A stretch of 64,000 nucleotides of DNA from Roseiarcus sp963806935 (GCA_963806935.1 CAWEAT010000009.1:1-64000), one strand, 5' to 3'; counted from the stretch's first letter, positions 10,252-19,800 are shown. The notes: a model not told the origin generated them from the sequence alone. A program made the numbers and translations.

Positions 10252-11304
10252 TCACGAGCGCGGCTGACGCCCTACACGATCCAAAGCGCGGGAAACTGCG
10301 CGGCCGAGCCATTTCGCCAGCGCCGCATTGACCTCGACCGGCTTTTCCTGCGCCATCCAGTGGCCGGAGGCGATGGCAGCCTCGGTCAGGTTGGCGCAAT
10401 TGGCGCGCATCGGCTCGGCGAGGCGGGAGACGATGGTCTCGCAGATAACGTCGTATTCGGCATGCAGAAACAGGACCGGCATCTCAAGCCGCCAATTGGC
10501 CTTCGCCCGCTCGGCATAGGCGAGATTGGCCTTCCAGTTCATGTACCAGCTGCATGGGCCGAAGAACCCGTTGCGCTCGAGCGCCGAGACGTAGCGGCGC
10601 TCCTCCTCCTCGTCCAGGATGGCCGGGTCGCGCGGCAGATCGGGCGCCGGCCTGCCGCCCGGGCCAAAGTAGCCGCCGTTGGCGCGAATGAAGGCGGTGC
10701 GCGCCGGTTTGCCCCTGGCCGCCGGATCGCCCGCGCGGAAGAGCGCGCGGACGGTCCTGCCGACGTCGCGTTCAAAACCGGCGACCGCCGCATCGAAACT
10801 CTCGCGATAGAACAGCTGATAGTCCCATTGCGCCGCCGGAAACTTGTCGGGCGGATAGATGGCCCGGTCGGCGAGAGGAACCGCGGTTTCGACCGCGAAC
10901 CCATCCGGCTGATAAGGAACGCAGAGGCACGCAACCCCGTGGCAAAGCTCGGGATGCTCCTGGGCGATCGACCAGACGACCGGCGCGCCCCAGTCGTGCC
11001 CGACCCAGATCGCCTTCTTCGCCCCGAGCGCGCCAAGCAGTTCGACCATGTCGGCGACGGTCTCCTCGAGCGCATAATCCTCGTGCCGCGGATGGACGCT
11101 CGACCGACCGTAACCGCGCATGTCGGGGGCGATGGCGCGAAAGCCCAAGGCCGCGAACGCAGGAAGCTGCCCGCGCCAGGAGATCGACAGCTCCGGCCAG
11201 CCGTGCACGAAGACGATCGGCGTCGCGCTCGCGCCGCCGCAGGAAAGAAAGAACGTCGTGTGCCGCGCGGTCTTGGCGACATTGTCCAGAATCGGGAAGC
11301 TCAT
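10252..11304 (-). CDS. Alpha/beta hydrolase, epoxide hydrolase family
   Basis: The 350-residue product has the epoxide hydrolase pattern: oxyanion-hole motif HGWPE at residues 34-38, nucleophile Asp104 in VGHDWGAPV, and a late SGHWMAQEKP segment that supplies the catalytic His. These enzymes open epoxides, though fluoroacetate dehalogenases share the fold and motifs, so the substrate is open. It lies on the opposite strand inside the flagellar cluster, convergent with fliQ (25-base gap) and divergent from flhA. Nothing in it suggests a motility role. Confidence 0.87.
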   Translation of the reverse strand: MSFPILDNVAKTARHTTFFLSCGGASATPIVFVHGWPELSISWRGQLPAFAALGFRAIAPDMRGYGRSSVHPRHEDYALEETVADMVELLGALGAKKAIWVGHDWGAPVVWSIAQEHPELCHGVACLCVPYQPDGFAVETAVPLADRAIYPPDKFPAAQWDYQLFYRESFDAAVAGFERDVGRTVRALFRAGDPAARGKPARTAFIRANGGYFGPGGRPAPDLPRDPAILDEEEERRYVSALERNGFFGPCSWYMNWKANLAYAERAKANWRLEMPVLFLHAEYDVICETIVSRLAEPMRANCANLTEAAIASGHWMAQEKPVEVNAALAKWLGRAVSRALDRVGRQPRS

Positions 11305-11422
11305 GCGTGTCTCCGAGGTGTCGGGCGTTTATCTCCCGTCCTTTGATCCTCGCGCAAGCTTCGCCGCCCACTCTCCGCCCACGGGCGCGGCAAGTCGCAG
11401 CGTCTGACGGGCGAGGGCGGCG

Positions 11423-13510
11423 ATGTCATTGACGGCGGCGGGGACGGCGCCGGCGGCCAACCGCGGCGGCAAGGACATCGCGTTCGCCGTCGGCATCGTC
11501 CTTATTCTTTGCCTGTTCTTCCTCCCCGTCCCGGCCTTCATGATCGACTTCGGCCTCGCGCTGTCGATCGCGCTCGCCGTTCTCATCCTGATGGTGGCGC
11601 TCTGGATCCATAAGCCGCTGGAGTTCTCGGCCTTCCCGACCGTGCTTCTGGTGGCGACGATCCTGAGACTGGCGCTCAACATCTCGACCACGCGCCTCAT
11701 CCTCTCGCGCGGCGAGCAGGGGCCGACGTCGGCCGGCTACATCATCGGCGGTTTCGCGCGGCTGGTGATGGGCGGCGATTTCGTCATCGGCATCATCGTC
11801 TTTCTCATTCTGGTGACGATCAACTTTCTGGTCATCACCAAGGGCGCGACCCGCATCGCCGAGGTCGGCGCGCGTTTCACCCTCGACGCCATTCCGGGGA
11901 AACAGATGGCGATCGACGCCGACCTCTCGGCCGGCCTCATCGATGAGAAGGTGGCGCAGGCGCGCCGGCGCGAGCTCGAGGAGGAAAGCGCCTTCTTCGG
12001 CTCGATGGACGGCGCCTCGAAATTCGTCCGCGGCGACGCCATCGCCGGCATCATCATCCTCGCCGTCAACATCTTCGGCGGCATCGTGATCGGCGTCACC
12101 CGTCACGGTCTGTCGCTCTCGGCCGCGGCCGACATCTTCACCAAGCTCTCGGTCGGCGACGGCCTGGTGACGCAGATTCCCGCCCTCATCATCTCGCTCG
12201 CCGCCGGCCTTCTGGTCGCCAAGGGCGGCACGCGCGGCTCCGCCGACAAGGCGGTGATCGATCAGCTGAGCGGCTATCCGAACGCGCTCTTTCTCGCCGC
12301 CATGACGATGGCCGTGCTCGGCGTCGTGCCCGGCCTGCCGTTGCTGCCCTTCGCGCTGATCGGCGGGCTGATGGCCTTCGTCGGCGTCGCCATTCCACGT
12401 CGGATCGAGAGGGATCGCGCCGCCGAGGCGGCGAAGGCGGCGGCAAAGGAAGACCGGGCGAAGGCCGACGCGCGCACTTCGATCAGGGAGCAGCTCAAGT
12501 CGTTCGAGATCGAGCTTGTCTTGAGCAAGGAGCTCAACGCCGCGCTTGTCGGCTCGCGCGACGAGATCGGCTCCCGCATCGCCAAGATGCGGCGCAAGTT
12601 CGCCCGCCAATATGGCTTCGTCGTCCCCGAGATCCGGCTCACCGACGACATCAAGGCGCCGCCGAAGACCTACCAGATCAAGATTCACGGCGCCGCCGTC
12701 GCCACCCAGGAACTCAGGGTCAAGGACTGCCTCGTCATCATCGGCGATGGGCCGCGTCCCAATCTCCCCGGCGACGAAGTGCGCGAGCCCGCTTTCGGGA
12801 TGCGGGCGATCGCGATCCCCGAAGCCTTCGTCAAGGACGCCAAGCGCCTCGGTTTTAAGCCTGTCGACCCGGTCTCGGTCCTGCTGACCCACTTGAGCGA
12901 GGTCATCCACAACAATCTCGCGCAGCTCTTGTCGTTCAAGGACATGCGCGCGCTGCTCGACCGGCTCGAGCCCGAGTACAAGCGGCTGCTCGACGACATG
13001 TCTCCCTCGCAGATCTCGCAGTCCGGGCTTCTGGCGACGCTGAAGCTCCTGCTCGCCGAGCGCGTCTCGATCCGCAACCTGAACCTGATCCTGGAAGCCG
13101 TGGCTGAAATCGCGCCGCACGCGCGGCGGCCCGAGCAGATCGCCGAGCACGTGCGCGTCCGCCTCTGCCAGCAGATCTGCGGCGACCTCGCCGACAATGG
13201 CGCGCTCTCGGTGTTGCGACTCGGCAATCGCTGGGATCTTGTCTTCCATCAGAGCCTCAAGCGCGACGCCAAGGGCGACGTGATCGAATTCGACATCGAC
13301 CCGCGGCAGATGGAGCAATTCGCCGCCGAGGCTTCGGCCGCGATCCGCAAGCGGATGGACGAGCAGCGCCTGTTCGCGATCGTCACCGCCGCCGAGACCC
13401 GCCCCTACGTGCGGATGATCATCGAGCGCATGTTCCCGACCCTGGCTGTCCTGTCGCAGCTCGAGATCGCGCGCGGGTTCGAGATCAAGTCGCTCGGGAC
13501 GATCGCGTGA
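11423..13510 (+). CDS. flhA: Flagellar type III export protein FlhA
   Basis: FlhA is the large export-gate subunit. The product has 695 residues: an N-terminal membrane domain of about eight helices (residues 20-330) with the FHIPEP-type cytoplasmic loop (RFTLDAIPGKQMAIDADLSAG, then MDGASKFVRGDAIAG at 195-209), and a C-terminal cytoplasmic domain that docks substrates and chaperones. The promoter must lie in the 118 bases shared with the divergent hydrolase gene. The stop overlaps the GTG start of fliR. Confidence 0.97.
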   Translation: MSLTAAGTAPAANRGGKDIAFAVGIVLILCLFFLPVPAFMIDFGLALSIALAVLILMVALWIHKPLEFSAFPTVLLVATILRLALNISTTRLILSRGEQGPTSAGYIIGGFARLVMGGDFVIGIIVFLILVTINFLVITKGATRIAEVGARFTLDAIPGKQMAIDADLSAGLIDEKVAQARRRELEEESAFFGSMDGASKFVRGDAIAGIIILAVNIFGGIVIGVTRHGLSLSAAADIFTKLSVGDGLVTQIPALIISLAAGLLVAKGGTRGSADKAVIDQLSGYPNALFLAAMTMAVLGVVPGLPLLPFALIGGLMAFVGVAIPRRIERDRAAEAAKAAAKEDRAKADARTSIREQLKSFEIELVLSKELNAALVGSRDEIGSRIAKMRRKFARQYGFVVPEIRLTDDIKAPPKTYQIKIHGAAVATQELRVKDCLVIIGDGPRPNLPGDEVREPAFGMRAIAIPEAFVKDAKRLGFKPVDPVSVLLTHLSEVIHNNLAQLLSFKDMRALLDRLEPEYKRLLDDMSPSQISQSGLLATLKLLLAERVSIRNLNLILEAVAEIAPHARRPEQIAEHVRVRLCQQICGDLADNGALSVLRLGNRWDLVFHQSLKRDAKGDVIEFDIDPRQMEQFAAEASAAIRKRMDEQRLFAIVTAAETRPYVRMIIERMFPTLAVLSQLEIARGFEIKSLGTIA

Positions 13511-14299
13511 CGGCGCTGGTCGCCGGAGCGCTCGCCGCGCCGCATGAGGCGCTGGCGCCGAAGGCGGCCATCGGCGCCTTCGTTCTCTTCTGCCGCATCG
13601 GCGCCTGCCTGATGCTGGCGCCCGGATTCTCGAGCGCGCAGATTCCGGCGCAGGTCCGTCTGTTCGTCGCGCTCGCCGTGACCCTGACGCTGACGCCGCT
13701 CTTGCTCGAACGAGTGCCGGCCGCCGTATTTGGCGACGATCCGATCTTCACGCTCAGGGTCATCGCCGTTGAATCGCTGGTTGGCGGTTTGATCGGGTTC
13801 CTGGCGCGGATCTTCTATCTCGCGCTCGAGGCGCTGGCGGTCGGTGCGGCGACCATGCTCGGCTTCTCCAATCCGTTCGGGTTTCAGGTCGAGGGGGACG
13901 AGACGATGGCTCCGCTGGCGACCCTGATCTCGCTCGCCGCGATCGCGCTCCTGTTCGCGGCCAATCTCCACTGGGAGCTGTTGCGCGGGCTCGTCGCTTC
14001 GTACGACGTCATTCCGGTCGGAGCCGACTTCAACGCCCGTCTGGCGCTCAAGCAGGTCGCCGACGCGCTCGGCGAATCGTTCCGCCTCTCGCTCAGGATC
14101 GCTTCGCCCTATGTGATCTATGCGCTGGTGGCCAATCTGGCGCTGGCGCTGGTCAACCGGCTGACGCCGCAGGTCCAGGTCTTCTTCGTCGCCATGCCGT
14201 TCGTCGTCGGCGGGCGGCCTCATCCTGCTCTATTTCACCATCAAGCCGGCGATCGACGCCTTCATCAGCGGCTTTGGCGCCTGGCTCATTTCCGGATAG
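13507..14299 (+). CDS. fliR: Flagellar export gate protein FliR (frame break near the end)
   Basis: FliR is the third small gate protein with FliP and FliQ. It starts with GTG overlapping the flhA stop (GTGA). The sequence shows LFCRIGACLMLAPGFSSAQIP and five or six membrane segments. At about 14211-14216 (GGCGGGCGG) one extra G breaks the frame; without it the protein continues VVGGGLILLYFTIKPAIDAF and ends ISG at 14299, 263 residues in all. The uncorrected frame runs to 14361 with an unrelated tail. Confidence 0.9.
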
Positions 14300-14302
14300 G
14301 CG

Positions 14303-14701
14303 ATGAAGAAACGTCTCGACGCGCTGACCCGCATCGGCCGGTTTCAGGCCCTGATGCATGATCTCGGGCGATCACGGCTTCATTCGCTCGAACGCCAGCG
14401 GGCGGAACTGGCCGACGATCTCAAGGCAATGTTCGAGATCATGGAGTCGGACGAGCGCGCCTTTGGTCCGCAGGCCGGCCTGGCAGCGCGCCACATTCGG
14501 GCCGTGCAACGCAAGCTCGATCAGCTCGTCCACGAGCAGGACACCGCGCGGCTCAGCGCACTCAAGCAGGGGACGCGCGCCAGGCTTGCCGAGCTCGCGA
14601 TCGAGACTGCCGCAATGGCCCATCGGCGTCACAAGGAGCGCAAGGAGCTCGCCGAGCTGATCGAGCGGGCGATCGCGCGGCGGGGCGCAAGCTCGACATA
14701 A
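14303..14701 (+). CDS. Coiled-coil flagellar protein, FliJ-like
   Basis: This 132-residue protein is almost entirely helical and charged, with heptad-like stretches across residues 15-125 (HSLERQRAELADDLKAMFEI ... ARHIRAVQRKLDQLVHEQDT). Length, composition and position just after fliR fit FliJ-type export chaperones that link the ATPase to FlhA. I see no signature that settles the FliJ name, so the assignment rests on length, coiled coil and neighbourhood. Confidence 0.65.
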   Translation: MKKRLDALTRIGRFQALMHDLGRSRLHSLERQRAELADDLKAMFEIMESDERAFGPQAGLAARHIRAVQRKLDQLVHEQDTARLSALKQGTRARLAELAIETAAMAHRRHKERKELAELIERAIARRGASST

Positions 14702-14739
14702 GGCTCGAGGCGGACGCTGGGCTCGTCCCTCGGCTCACA

Positions 14740-15332
14740 ATGACGGCGCCCATGGCTTTCAATCCTCGCACCGATGTCGTCATGGAGGTTCTCAACGCAG
14801 CCGATCCGTCCCGCGCCAGCCTCGCCGCCGAGCGGCTCGGCGCGCTCGCCGGCTCGAACGCGGCGGGAGCCGACTTTTCCGCCAGTCTCGAGCGCGCGGC
14901 GAGGTCCGCGCCGGCGCTCCCCGCGCCGCTTGCGAACGCGGCCGGCGCCCGCGCGCGCCTCGCCGAGATCCCGGGCGGGCCGGACAAGCTCGGCCAGGCC
15001 AAGACCCAATTCGAGGCGATGATGATGAGCTCCTTCGTCGGCGAATTGTTGCCGAAGGACACGAGCAGCGTCTTCGGCCAGGGAATGGCGGGCGACATGT
15101 GGCGATCGATGCTCGCCGAGCAGGTGTCGCTGCAGATCGCCAAATCCGGCAAGCTCGGCCTTGCGAGGCGCCTGTTCGCTACCCACGAGCTCAGCGGGTC
15201 GGCGCATCCGGCGCGAAGCGGCCAAGGCCGCCGGCGAGGCGGCGCAAATGAGCGCCAACATGCTCTCCGCGCCCCCCGGCGCCGTCGCAGGACAATGGCG
15301 CAGTCCTGTTCGCCGGGCGCAAGCGGACATGA
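14740..15332 (+). CDS. flgJ: Rod-binding protein, FlgJ N-terminal type (two frame breaks)
   Basis: The core AKTQFEAMMMSSFVGELLP and GQGMAGDMWRSMLAEQVSLQ are typical of the rod-binding domain of FlgJ, which acts as rod cap in the periplasm; alphaproteobacterial forms lack the muramidase domain. One extra base near 15212 and one extra C in the run at 15272-15277 break the frame. Corrected, the protein ends DNGAVLFAGRKRT with a TGA at 15330-15332 that overlaps the next ATG (ATGA), giving 196 residues. The neat overlap supports this reconstruction. Confidence 0.78.
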
Positions 15333-15712
15333 CCTTGCCCGAACGGCGGGCGCAATCAGCGGCGGCCGCCGCGGCGCTGCCGATCGTCGAACGCCTGATC
15401 GCCGCCATCGAAGCCGAAAACAGGGACCTCGAACAGGGCCGTCCGGCCCAGTACGAGGCCTATAGCCGGCGCAAGAATCAAGGCCTGCTCGAGCTCAACC
15501 GCCTTATTCCCGCGCTCGACCGGGCGACCGCCGCCGGCCCGTTGCGCGAGGCGCTGGCCGACCTCTACGCCAAGCTCGAGGTCAACCGCAGGGCGCTCGC
15601 GGTGCAGCTCAGGGCCTGCGCGGCGGTTTCGGAGATCATCGCCCGCGCCATTCAGGACGGCCAGTCCGACGGAACCTATACCGCGCTTGCGTGGCGAGGC
15701 GCGCGGGAATGA
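15329..15712 (+). CDS. flgN: FlgN-like flagellar export chaperone
   Basis: The 127-residue product is helical and has the FlgN-like core AAIEAENRDLEQGRPAQYEA followed by YSRRKNQGLLELNRL. FlgN chaperones the junction proteins FlgK and FlgL before export. I chose the ATG at 15329 because it overlaps the corrected flgJ stop; the frame is open further upstream, but that part belongs to flgJ. It is coupled by ATGA to the next gene. Confidence 0.72.
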   Translation: MTLPERRAQSAAAAAALPIVERLIAAIEAENRDLEQGRPAQYEAYSRRKNQGLLELNRLIPALDRATAAGPLREALADLYAKLEVNRRALAVQLRACAAVSEIIARAIQDGQSDGTYTALAWRGARE

Positions 15713-16170
15713 TCAAGGCCGCGGTCATCGGCCTCGCGGCGGCGGGAGCGGTCATCGCCGCGGAGGCGGGAACCGACAAGGTTCTCGCCCTGCGCGAAGC
15801 TCATTCGACCGCCGCAGCCAGCCGGACGACGGAAGCGCGCAAGACCCACGAGATCAATGTCCCGCGCATCAAGGACGGGGCGATCAAGGGCTACGCCGTG
15901 ATGCTGCTCAGTTACACGGTGGACATGAGCGCGCTCAAGACCGCGGCGATGGCGCCGGACTCGATCCTCGTCGACGAGGCGTTTCGCTATGTCTATGACG
16001 ACGACACGATCGACTTCGACCATCTCGACCGGTTCGATCTGGCCAAAATGAGCAAGGCGGTCATCCGGGCGGTGAACGCCCGGGTCAAGGCCGACGTCGT
16101 CGTCGACGTCGGGGTGCAGGAGTTCACCTACGCGCCGATCAGCGAAACACGCGGGCGGGCGGGACCCTAG
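15709..16170 (+). CDS. Membrane-anchored protein of the flagellar cluster (FliL-like topology)
   Basis: The 153-residue product starts at the ATG overlapping the flgN stop. One N-terminal hydrophobic segment (about residues 4-22) is followed by a periplasmic-looking domain (INVPRIKDGAIKGYAVMLLS ... VVVDVGVQEFTYAPISET). The fold order resembles FliL, and hydrophobic strands ending in QEFTYAP recall FliL C-termini, but identity is not secure. It ends the flagellar string; its stop and the carA stop share the palindrome CTAG. Confidence 0.6.
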   Translation: MIKAAVIGLAAAGAVIAAEAGTDKVLALREAHSTAAASRTTEARKTHEINVPRIKDGAIKGYAVMLLSYTVDMSALKTAAMAPDSILVDEAFRYVYDDDTIDFDHLDRFDLAKMSKAVIRAVNARVKADVVVDVGVQEFTYAPISETRGRAGP

Positions 16171-17402
16171 GCCGCCCGCGGCGATCCGGCCGCCTTCGAG
16201 GCGGCGATCAGGTCGACGAAGCGGCGGAAGAGATAATGGCTGTCGCGGGGCCCGGGCGAAGCCTCGGGATGATATTGCACCGAGAAGGCCGGACGGTCCG
16301 CAAGCGCGATGCCGCAATTCGAGCCGTCGAACAGCGACACGTGGGTCTCCTCGGCGTTGGCCGGAAGCGTCGCGCGATCGACGGCGAAGCCGTGGTTCAT
16401 CGACACGATCTCGACCTTGCCGGTGGTGAAGTCCTTCACCGGATGATTGGCGCCATGGTGGCCCTGCGGCATCTTGACGGTGCGCGCGCCGACCGCGAGC
16501 CCGAGCAGCTGATGGCCGAGGCAGATGCCGAACAGCGGCGTCTTCGCCGAAAGCAGCGCTTGAATCGTCGGCACGGCGTATTCGCCGGTGGCCGCCGGGT
16601 CGCCGGGCCCGTTGGACAGAACCACGCCGTCGGGCTTGAGCGCCAGAATGTCCTCCGCGCTCGCCGTCGCTGGAACCACCGTCACCGCGCAATCGCAGTC
16701 GTTGAGCAGTCTGAGGATATTGCGCTTGGTCCCGTAGTCGACCGCGACCACGTGAAAGCGCGTCGCCTGCCGCCGGCCATAGCCCGCTTCCGGGCTCCAG
16801 CTGGTCTCGTCCCAGGCGTAGCGCTGGGTTGAACCCACCGCCGGAACGAGGTCCATGCCGTCGATGCCGGGCCAGCGCGCCGCCTGGGCGCGAAGCGCGT
16901 CGAGGTCGAAGGCGCCGTCCGGCGCATGGGCGATGACCGCGTTCGGCATGCCGCGCTTGCGAATGAGTGTTGTCAGCGCGCGGGTGTCGACCCCGGTCAC
17001 GCCGATGATCCCGCGCGCCTTGAGCCAGGTGTCGAGCCGCCCCTTGGCGCGGAAATTCGACGGCCCCGACACTTCCGCGCGCATGATCGCGCCGACCGCC
17101 GCCGAGCCCGCGGCGTTGACGACCTCGATGTCCTCGTCGTTGACGCCGACGATTCCGATATGCGGAAAGGTGAAAGTGACGATCTGCGCGGCGTAGGAGG
17201 GGTCGGTCAGGATTTCCTCGTAGCCGGTCATCGCGGTATTGAAGCAGACTTCGCCGGCGGCGGAGCCCGCCGCGCCGACCCCGAAACCCTCGATCACCAC
17301 GCCGTCGGCGAGCACGATCACCCCGGTCGCGACGCGCGGGCGCCAGCCGGCCGACTGATCGTCGAGGGCGTCCGCGAGGCCGATGCGTGTTGCGCTTGAC
17401 AT
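16167..17402 (-). CDS. carA: Carbamoyl-phosphate synthase small subunit
   Basis: CarA is the glutaminase subunit that feeds ammonia to CarB for pyrimidine and arginine synthesis. The 411-residue product has the N-terminal CPSase domain (TGYEEILTDPSYAAQIVTFT) and a class I glutamine amidotransferase domain with nucleophile Cys294 in LFGICLGHQLLG and the His378/Glu380 pair in VQYHPEAS. It diverges from yqeY, a common alphaproteobacterial arrangement; carB is not in the window. Confidence 0.97.
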   Translation of the reverse strand: MSSATRIGLADALDDQSAGWRPRVATGVIVLADGVVIEGFGVGAAGSAAGEVCFNTAMTGYEEILTDPSYAAQIVTFTFPHIGIVGVNDEDIEVVNAAGSAAVGAIMRAEVSGPSNFRAKGRLDTWLKARGIIGVTGVDTRALTTLIRKRGMPNAVIAHAPDGAFDLDALRAQAARWPGIDGMDLVPAVGSTQRYAWDETSWSPEAGYGRRQATRFHVVAVDYGTKRNILRLLNDCDCAVTVVPATASAEDILALKPDGVVLSNGPGDPAATGEYAVPTIQALLSAKTPLFGICLGHQLLGLAVGARTVKMPQGHHGANHPVKDFTTGKVEIVSMNHGFAVDRATLPANAEETHVSLFDGSNCGIALADRPAFSVQYHPEASPGPRDSHYLFRRFVDLIAASKAAGSPRAA

Positions 17403-17473
17403 GCGGCTGTGCTTAAGCGCCGCCCACGCCGGGCGTCAAGCCGCGCGCATAAATCAAACGATCGAGGACATTC

Positions 17474-17941
17474 ATGGCGGATTCTGCGCCGCTCCGCGAC
17501 GCCGTCGCCGAGCGGATGAAAGAGGCGATGAAGGCGGGCGACAAGGTTCGCGTCGGCGCCCTGCGGCTGATCATGGCGGCGTTGAAAGAGCGTGAAATCG
17601 AGGCGCGCGGCGGCGGCAAGATCGTCAGCCGCGCCGATGAGCTCGCGCTCCTGACCAAGATGGTGAAATCGCGCCAGGAATCGGCGACGATCTACGCCGG
17701 GGCGGGCCGGGCGGAGCTCGCCAGCCAGGAGAACGCCGAGATCGAGGTCATCAACGAATTCCTGCCGAAGCAGATGGACGAGGCGGCCGTGATCGCCGCC
17801 GCCAAGGCGGCAATCGCCTCGACCGGCGCCGCGAGCATCAAGGACATGGGCAAGGTCGTCAACGCCCTGAAAACGGCCCACCCCGGGCAAATGGACTTCG
17901 CCAAGGCGAGCGCGATCGTGAAGGGGCTGCTCGCCGGGTGA
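17474..17941 (+). CDS. GatB/YqeY domain protein
   Basis: The 155-residue product is a stand-alone YqeY-type protein (MKEAMKAGDKVRVGALRLIM ... EVINEFLPKQMDE ... IKDMGKVVNALK), equivalent to the tail domain of GatB and GlnRS that contacts tRNA. The role of the free-standing form is unclear. It is read divergently from carA over a 71-base gap that must hold both promoters. Confidence 0.92.
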   Translation: MADSAPLRDAVAERMKEAMKAGDKVRVGALRLIMAALKEREIEARGGGKIVSRADELALLTKMVKSRQESATIYAGAGRAELASQENAEIEVINEFLPKQMDEAAVIAAAKAAIASTGAASIKDMGKVVNALKTAHPGQMDFAKASAIVKGLLAG

Positions 17942-18098
17942 GGGCGCGAGCGGAGGCTGCACGAAGTTGCGCGCATCAATGATAGCAGCGGCTTAGCTGC
18001 GCTTTTGTGACGTCCGAGCGGCGCCTGGCCGAGCGAAGCGAGGGCGCCTTTCGGTCTCTGAAATCGTTCCTCGCGCGGGCGGCCAACCGATATATCTG

Positions 18099-18127
18099 TT
18101 GACATATAGCCGGCCTCTGCTCACGAT
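18099..18127 (+). promoter_or_regulatory. Possible promoter of the porin gene
   Basis: A perfect TTGACA hexamer lies at 18099-18104 in an AT-richer patch, about 90 bases before the porin ATG. A matching -10 box 17 bases downstream is poor, so the call rests mainly on the -35 box and its position. The rest of the 254-base gap between yqeY and the porin shows no gene. Confidence 0.25.
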
Positions 18128-18195
18128 GGTTAACAGAGCGAGTCGCCTTCTCGTTTTAGGGCGGGAGGCGAATCCTCGGGCGGGCGAGGCAAGTC

Positions 18196-19731
18196 ATGAA
18201 AGCGCTTGGCGTGGCCGCATTGGCGGCATGCGGATTCGTGGGTTTCGCGCACGCTGCGGATGTCGCCCTGCCGACGACAAAGCCCGCAGCGGCCCCGCCG
18301 AAAAACTGCTTCGCCAATGTCTGGGCCTATCTCGATTCGACCGCTGCGGAATGTCCGCTGAGCTACGCGGGCTTCACCCTCTATGCGACGCTCGACGCCG
18401 GCCTCATGTACAATACCAATGGCGCGGCCTGGAACCCGGCGTTCGTCAACGGAACCCAGGGGCTGATCAGCAAGCAGAGCTACGGTCCGAAGTGGCTGTG
18501 GTCGCCCAACAACATCAACCAGTCGGTCATCGGCATTAAGATGTCCGAGCCGATCGCCTATGGCTGGTCGCTTGTCGGCACGCTCGAGGCGGGCTTCGAC
18601 CCGCTTTCAGGCTACCTCTCCAATTCGCAGCGCTCGCAAGTGATGAACAACGGCAAGGCGCTCATTCTGCAAAGCGCCAACGGCAACTCGAGCCGGTCCG
18701 GCCAATGGGACAACTCGCAATTCTTCATCGGCGTCAGCAACAAGACCTATGGCACGCTGACATTCGGCCGCGTCAACTCGCTGGCTCTGGACGCCCTCAT
18801 CGCCTACGACCCGCTCGGCGCGGCCTACGCCTTCTCGCCGTTCGGCTTCACCGGAACCTATGCCGGCTTCAGCGACACCCAGCTCGCGCGCTCGAATACG
18901 GCGTTCAAGTATCGGGTGGATTACGGCAATTTCCGCGCCGCGGGCCTCGCGCAGGTCGGCGGTTACAATCAGGGGAACGGATCCGCCTCGATGTGGCAGG
19001 GCCAGCTTGGCGCGGATGTCCCGAACCTGTTTGGCGGCGTGTTGTCGGTGGACGCCATCGGCAGCTTCGCCAAGGACGGCCAGAACACCAGCATCTTCAA
19101 CGGCGCCTGCGCGGTGTTGAAGTCGGGCCCCTTCGCCGGGCAGACGGGCTGCACCAACGCCATTCCCAAATTCTATAGCGACGACGACCTCAAGGCGACG
19201 CTGTCGAACAACACCGGCTTCATGCTGGCGGCCAAGTACAAGTGGGGACCGTGGCAGGCGATGGGGGGATGGGAGTATTTCCGGCAAGCGAACCCGAGCG
19301 ACGACTATCCCAACGGCTTCAAGACCATCGGCGGCTACAACGTCCCCGGCAATATCCTCAACAACAAGAATTTCCCGACCGTCTGGATCACCACCAACGC
19401 CTACAATGTCAACAGGGTCGAGAACATTTTCTGGGTCGGCGGAAAATACGCGATCAACGACCGGCTCGATGTGATGGGCGCCTTCTACTATATCGAGCAG
19501 AACAATTTCCTTGCCGCCCCCGCCGTCTGCACCGGAACCGGCATCCACATCAGCAGCTCTGCCTGCGCCGGCGCCTATGATGCGCTGTCGTTCCTGATCG
19601 ACTACCGGCCGCTCAAGCAAATCGACCTCTATGCGGGCGTGTCGCTGTCGAACGTCTACGGCGGCTTGGCCAGTGGCTATCTGGCGGCCCAGAACATCGA
19701 CCCGACCGTCGGCGTGCGGGTCAAGTTCTAG
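18196..19731 (+). CDS. Outer-membrane porin (Gram_porin type)
   Basis: The 511-residue product has a signal peptide ending in AHAADV and then alternating amphipathic strands characteristic of a trimeric general porin (YAGFTLYATLDAGLMYNTNG; FFIGVSNKTYGTLTFGRVNS), ending in a strand with terminal Phe (VGVRVKF), the beta-barrel assembly signal. It should allow diffusion of small solutes across the outer membrane. At 511 residues it is larger than enteric porins, in line with Beijerinckiaceae-type porins. It appears to be monocistronic. Confidence 0.93.
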   Translation: MKALGVAALAACGFVGFAHAADVALPTTKPAAAPPKNCFANVWAYLDSTAAECPLSYAGFTLYATLDAGLMYNTNGAAWNPAFVNGTQGLISKQSYGPKWLWSPNNINQSVIGIKMSEPIAYGWSLVGTLEAGFDPLSGYLSNSQRSQVMNNGKALILQSANGNSSRSGQWDNSQFFIGVSNKTYGTLTFGRVNSLALDALIAYDPLGAAYAFSPFGFTGTYAGFSDTQLARSNTAFKYRVDYGNFRAAGLAQVGGYNQGNGSASMWQGQLGADVPNLFGGVLSVDAIGSFAKDGQNTSIFNGACAVLKSGPFAGQTGCTNAIPKFYSDDDLKATLSNNTGFMLAAKYKWGPWQAMGGWEYFRQANPSDDYPNGFKTIGGYNVPGNILNNKNFPTVWITTNAYNVNRVENIFWVGGKYAINDRLDVMGAFYYIEQNNFLAAPAVCTGTGIHISSSACAGAYDALSFLIDYRPLKQIDLYAGVSLSNVYGGLASGYLAAQNIDPTVGVRVKF

Positions 19732-19800
19732 CCTCGCCCGGGGCGGCTGGGCGACTTCGCCGACGCCGCCTTGAGCTTGCCGGAGACGGGCGGGCGCACG

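Noticed and set aside
11426..13318. A 630-codon open frame on the minus strand opposite flhA
   Set aside because: It mirrors the codon periodicity of flhA in GC-rich DNA, is rich in Arg, Asp and Gln, and shows no family motif.
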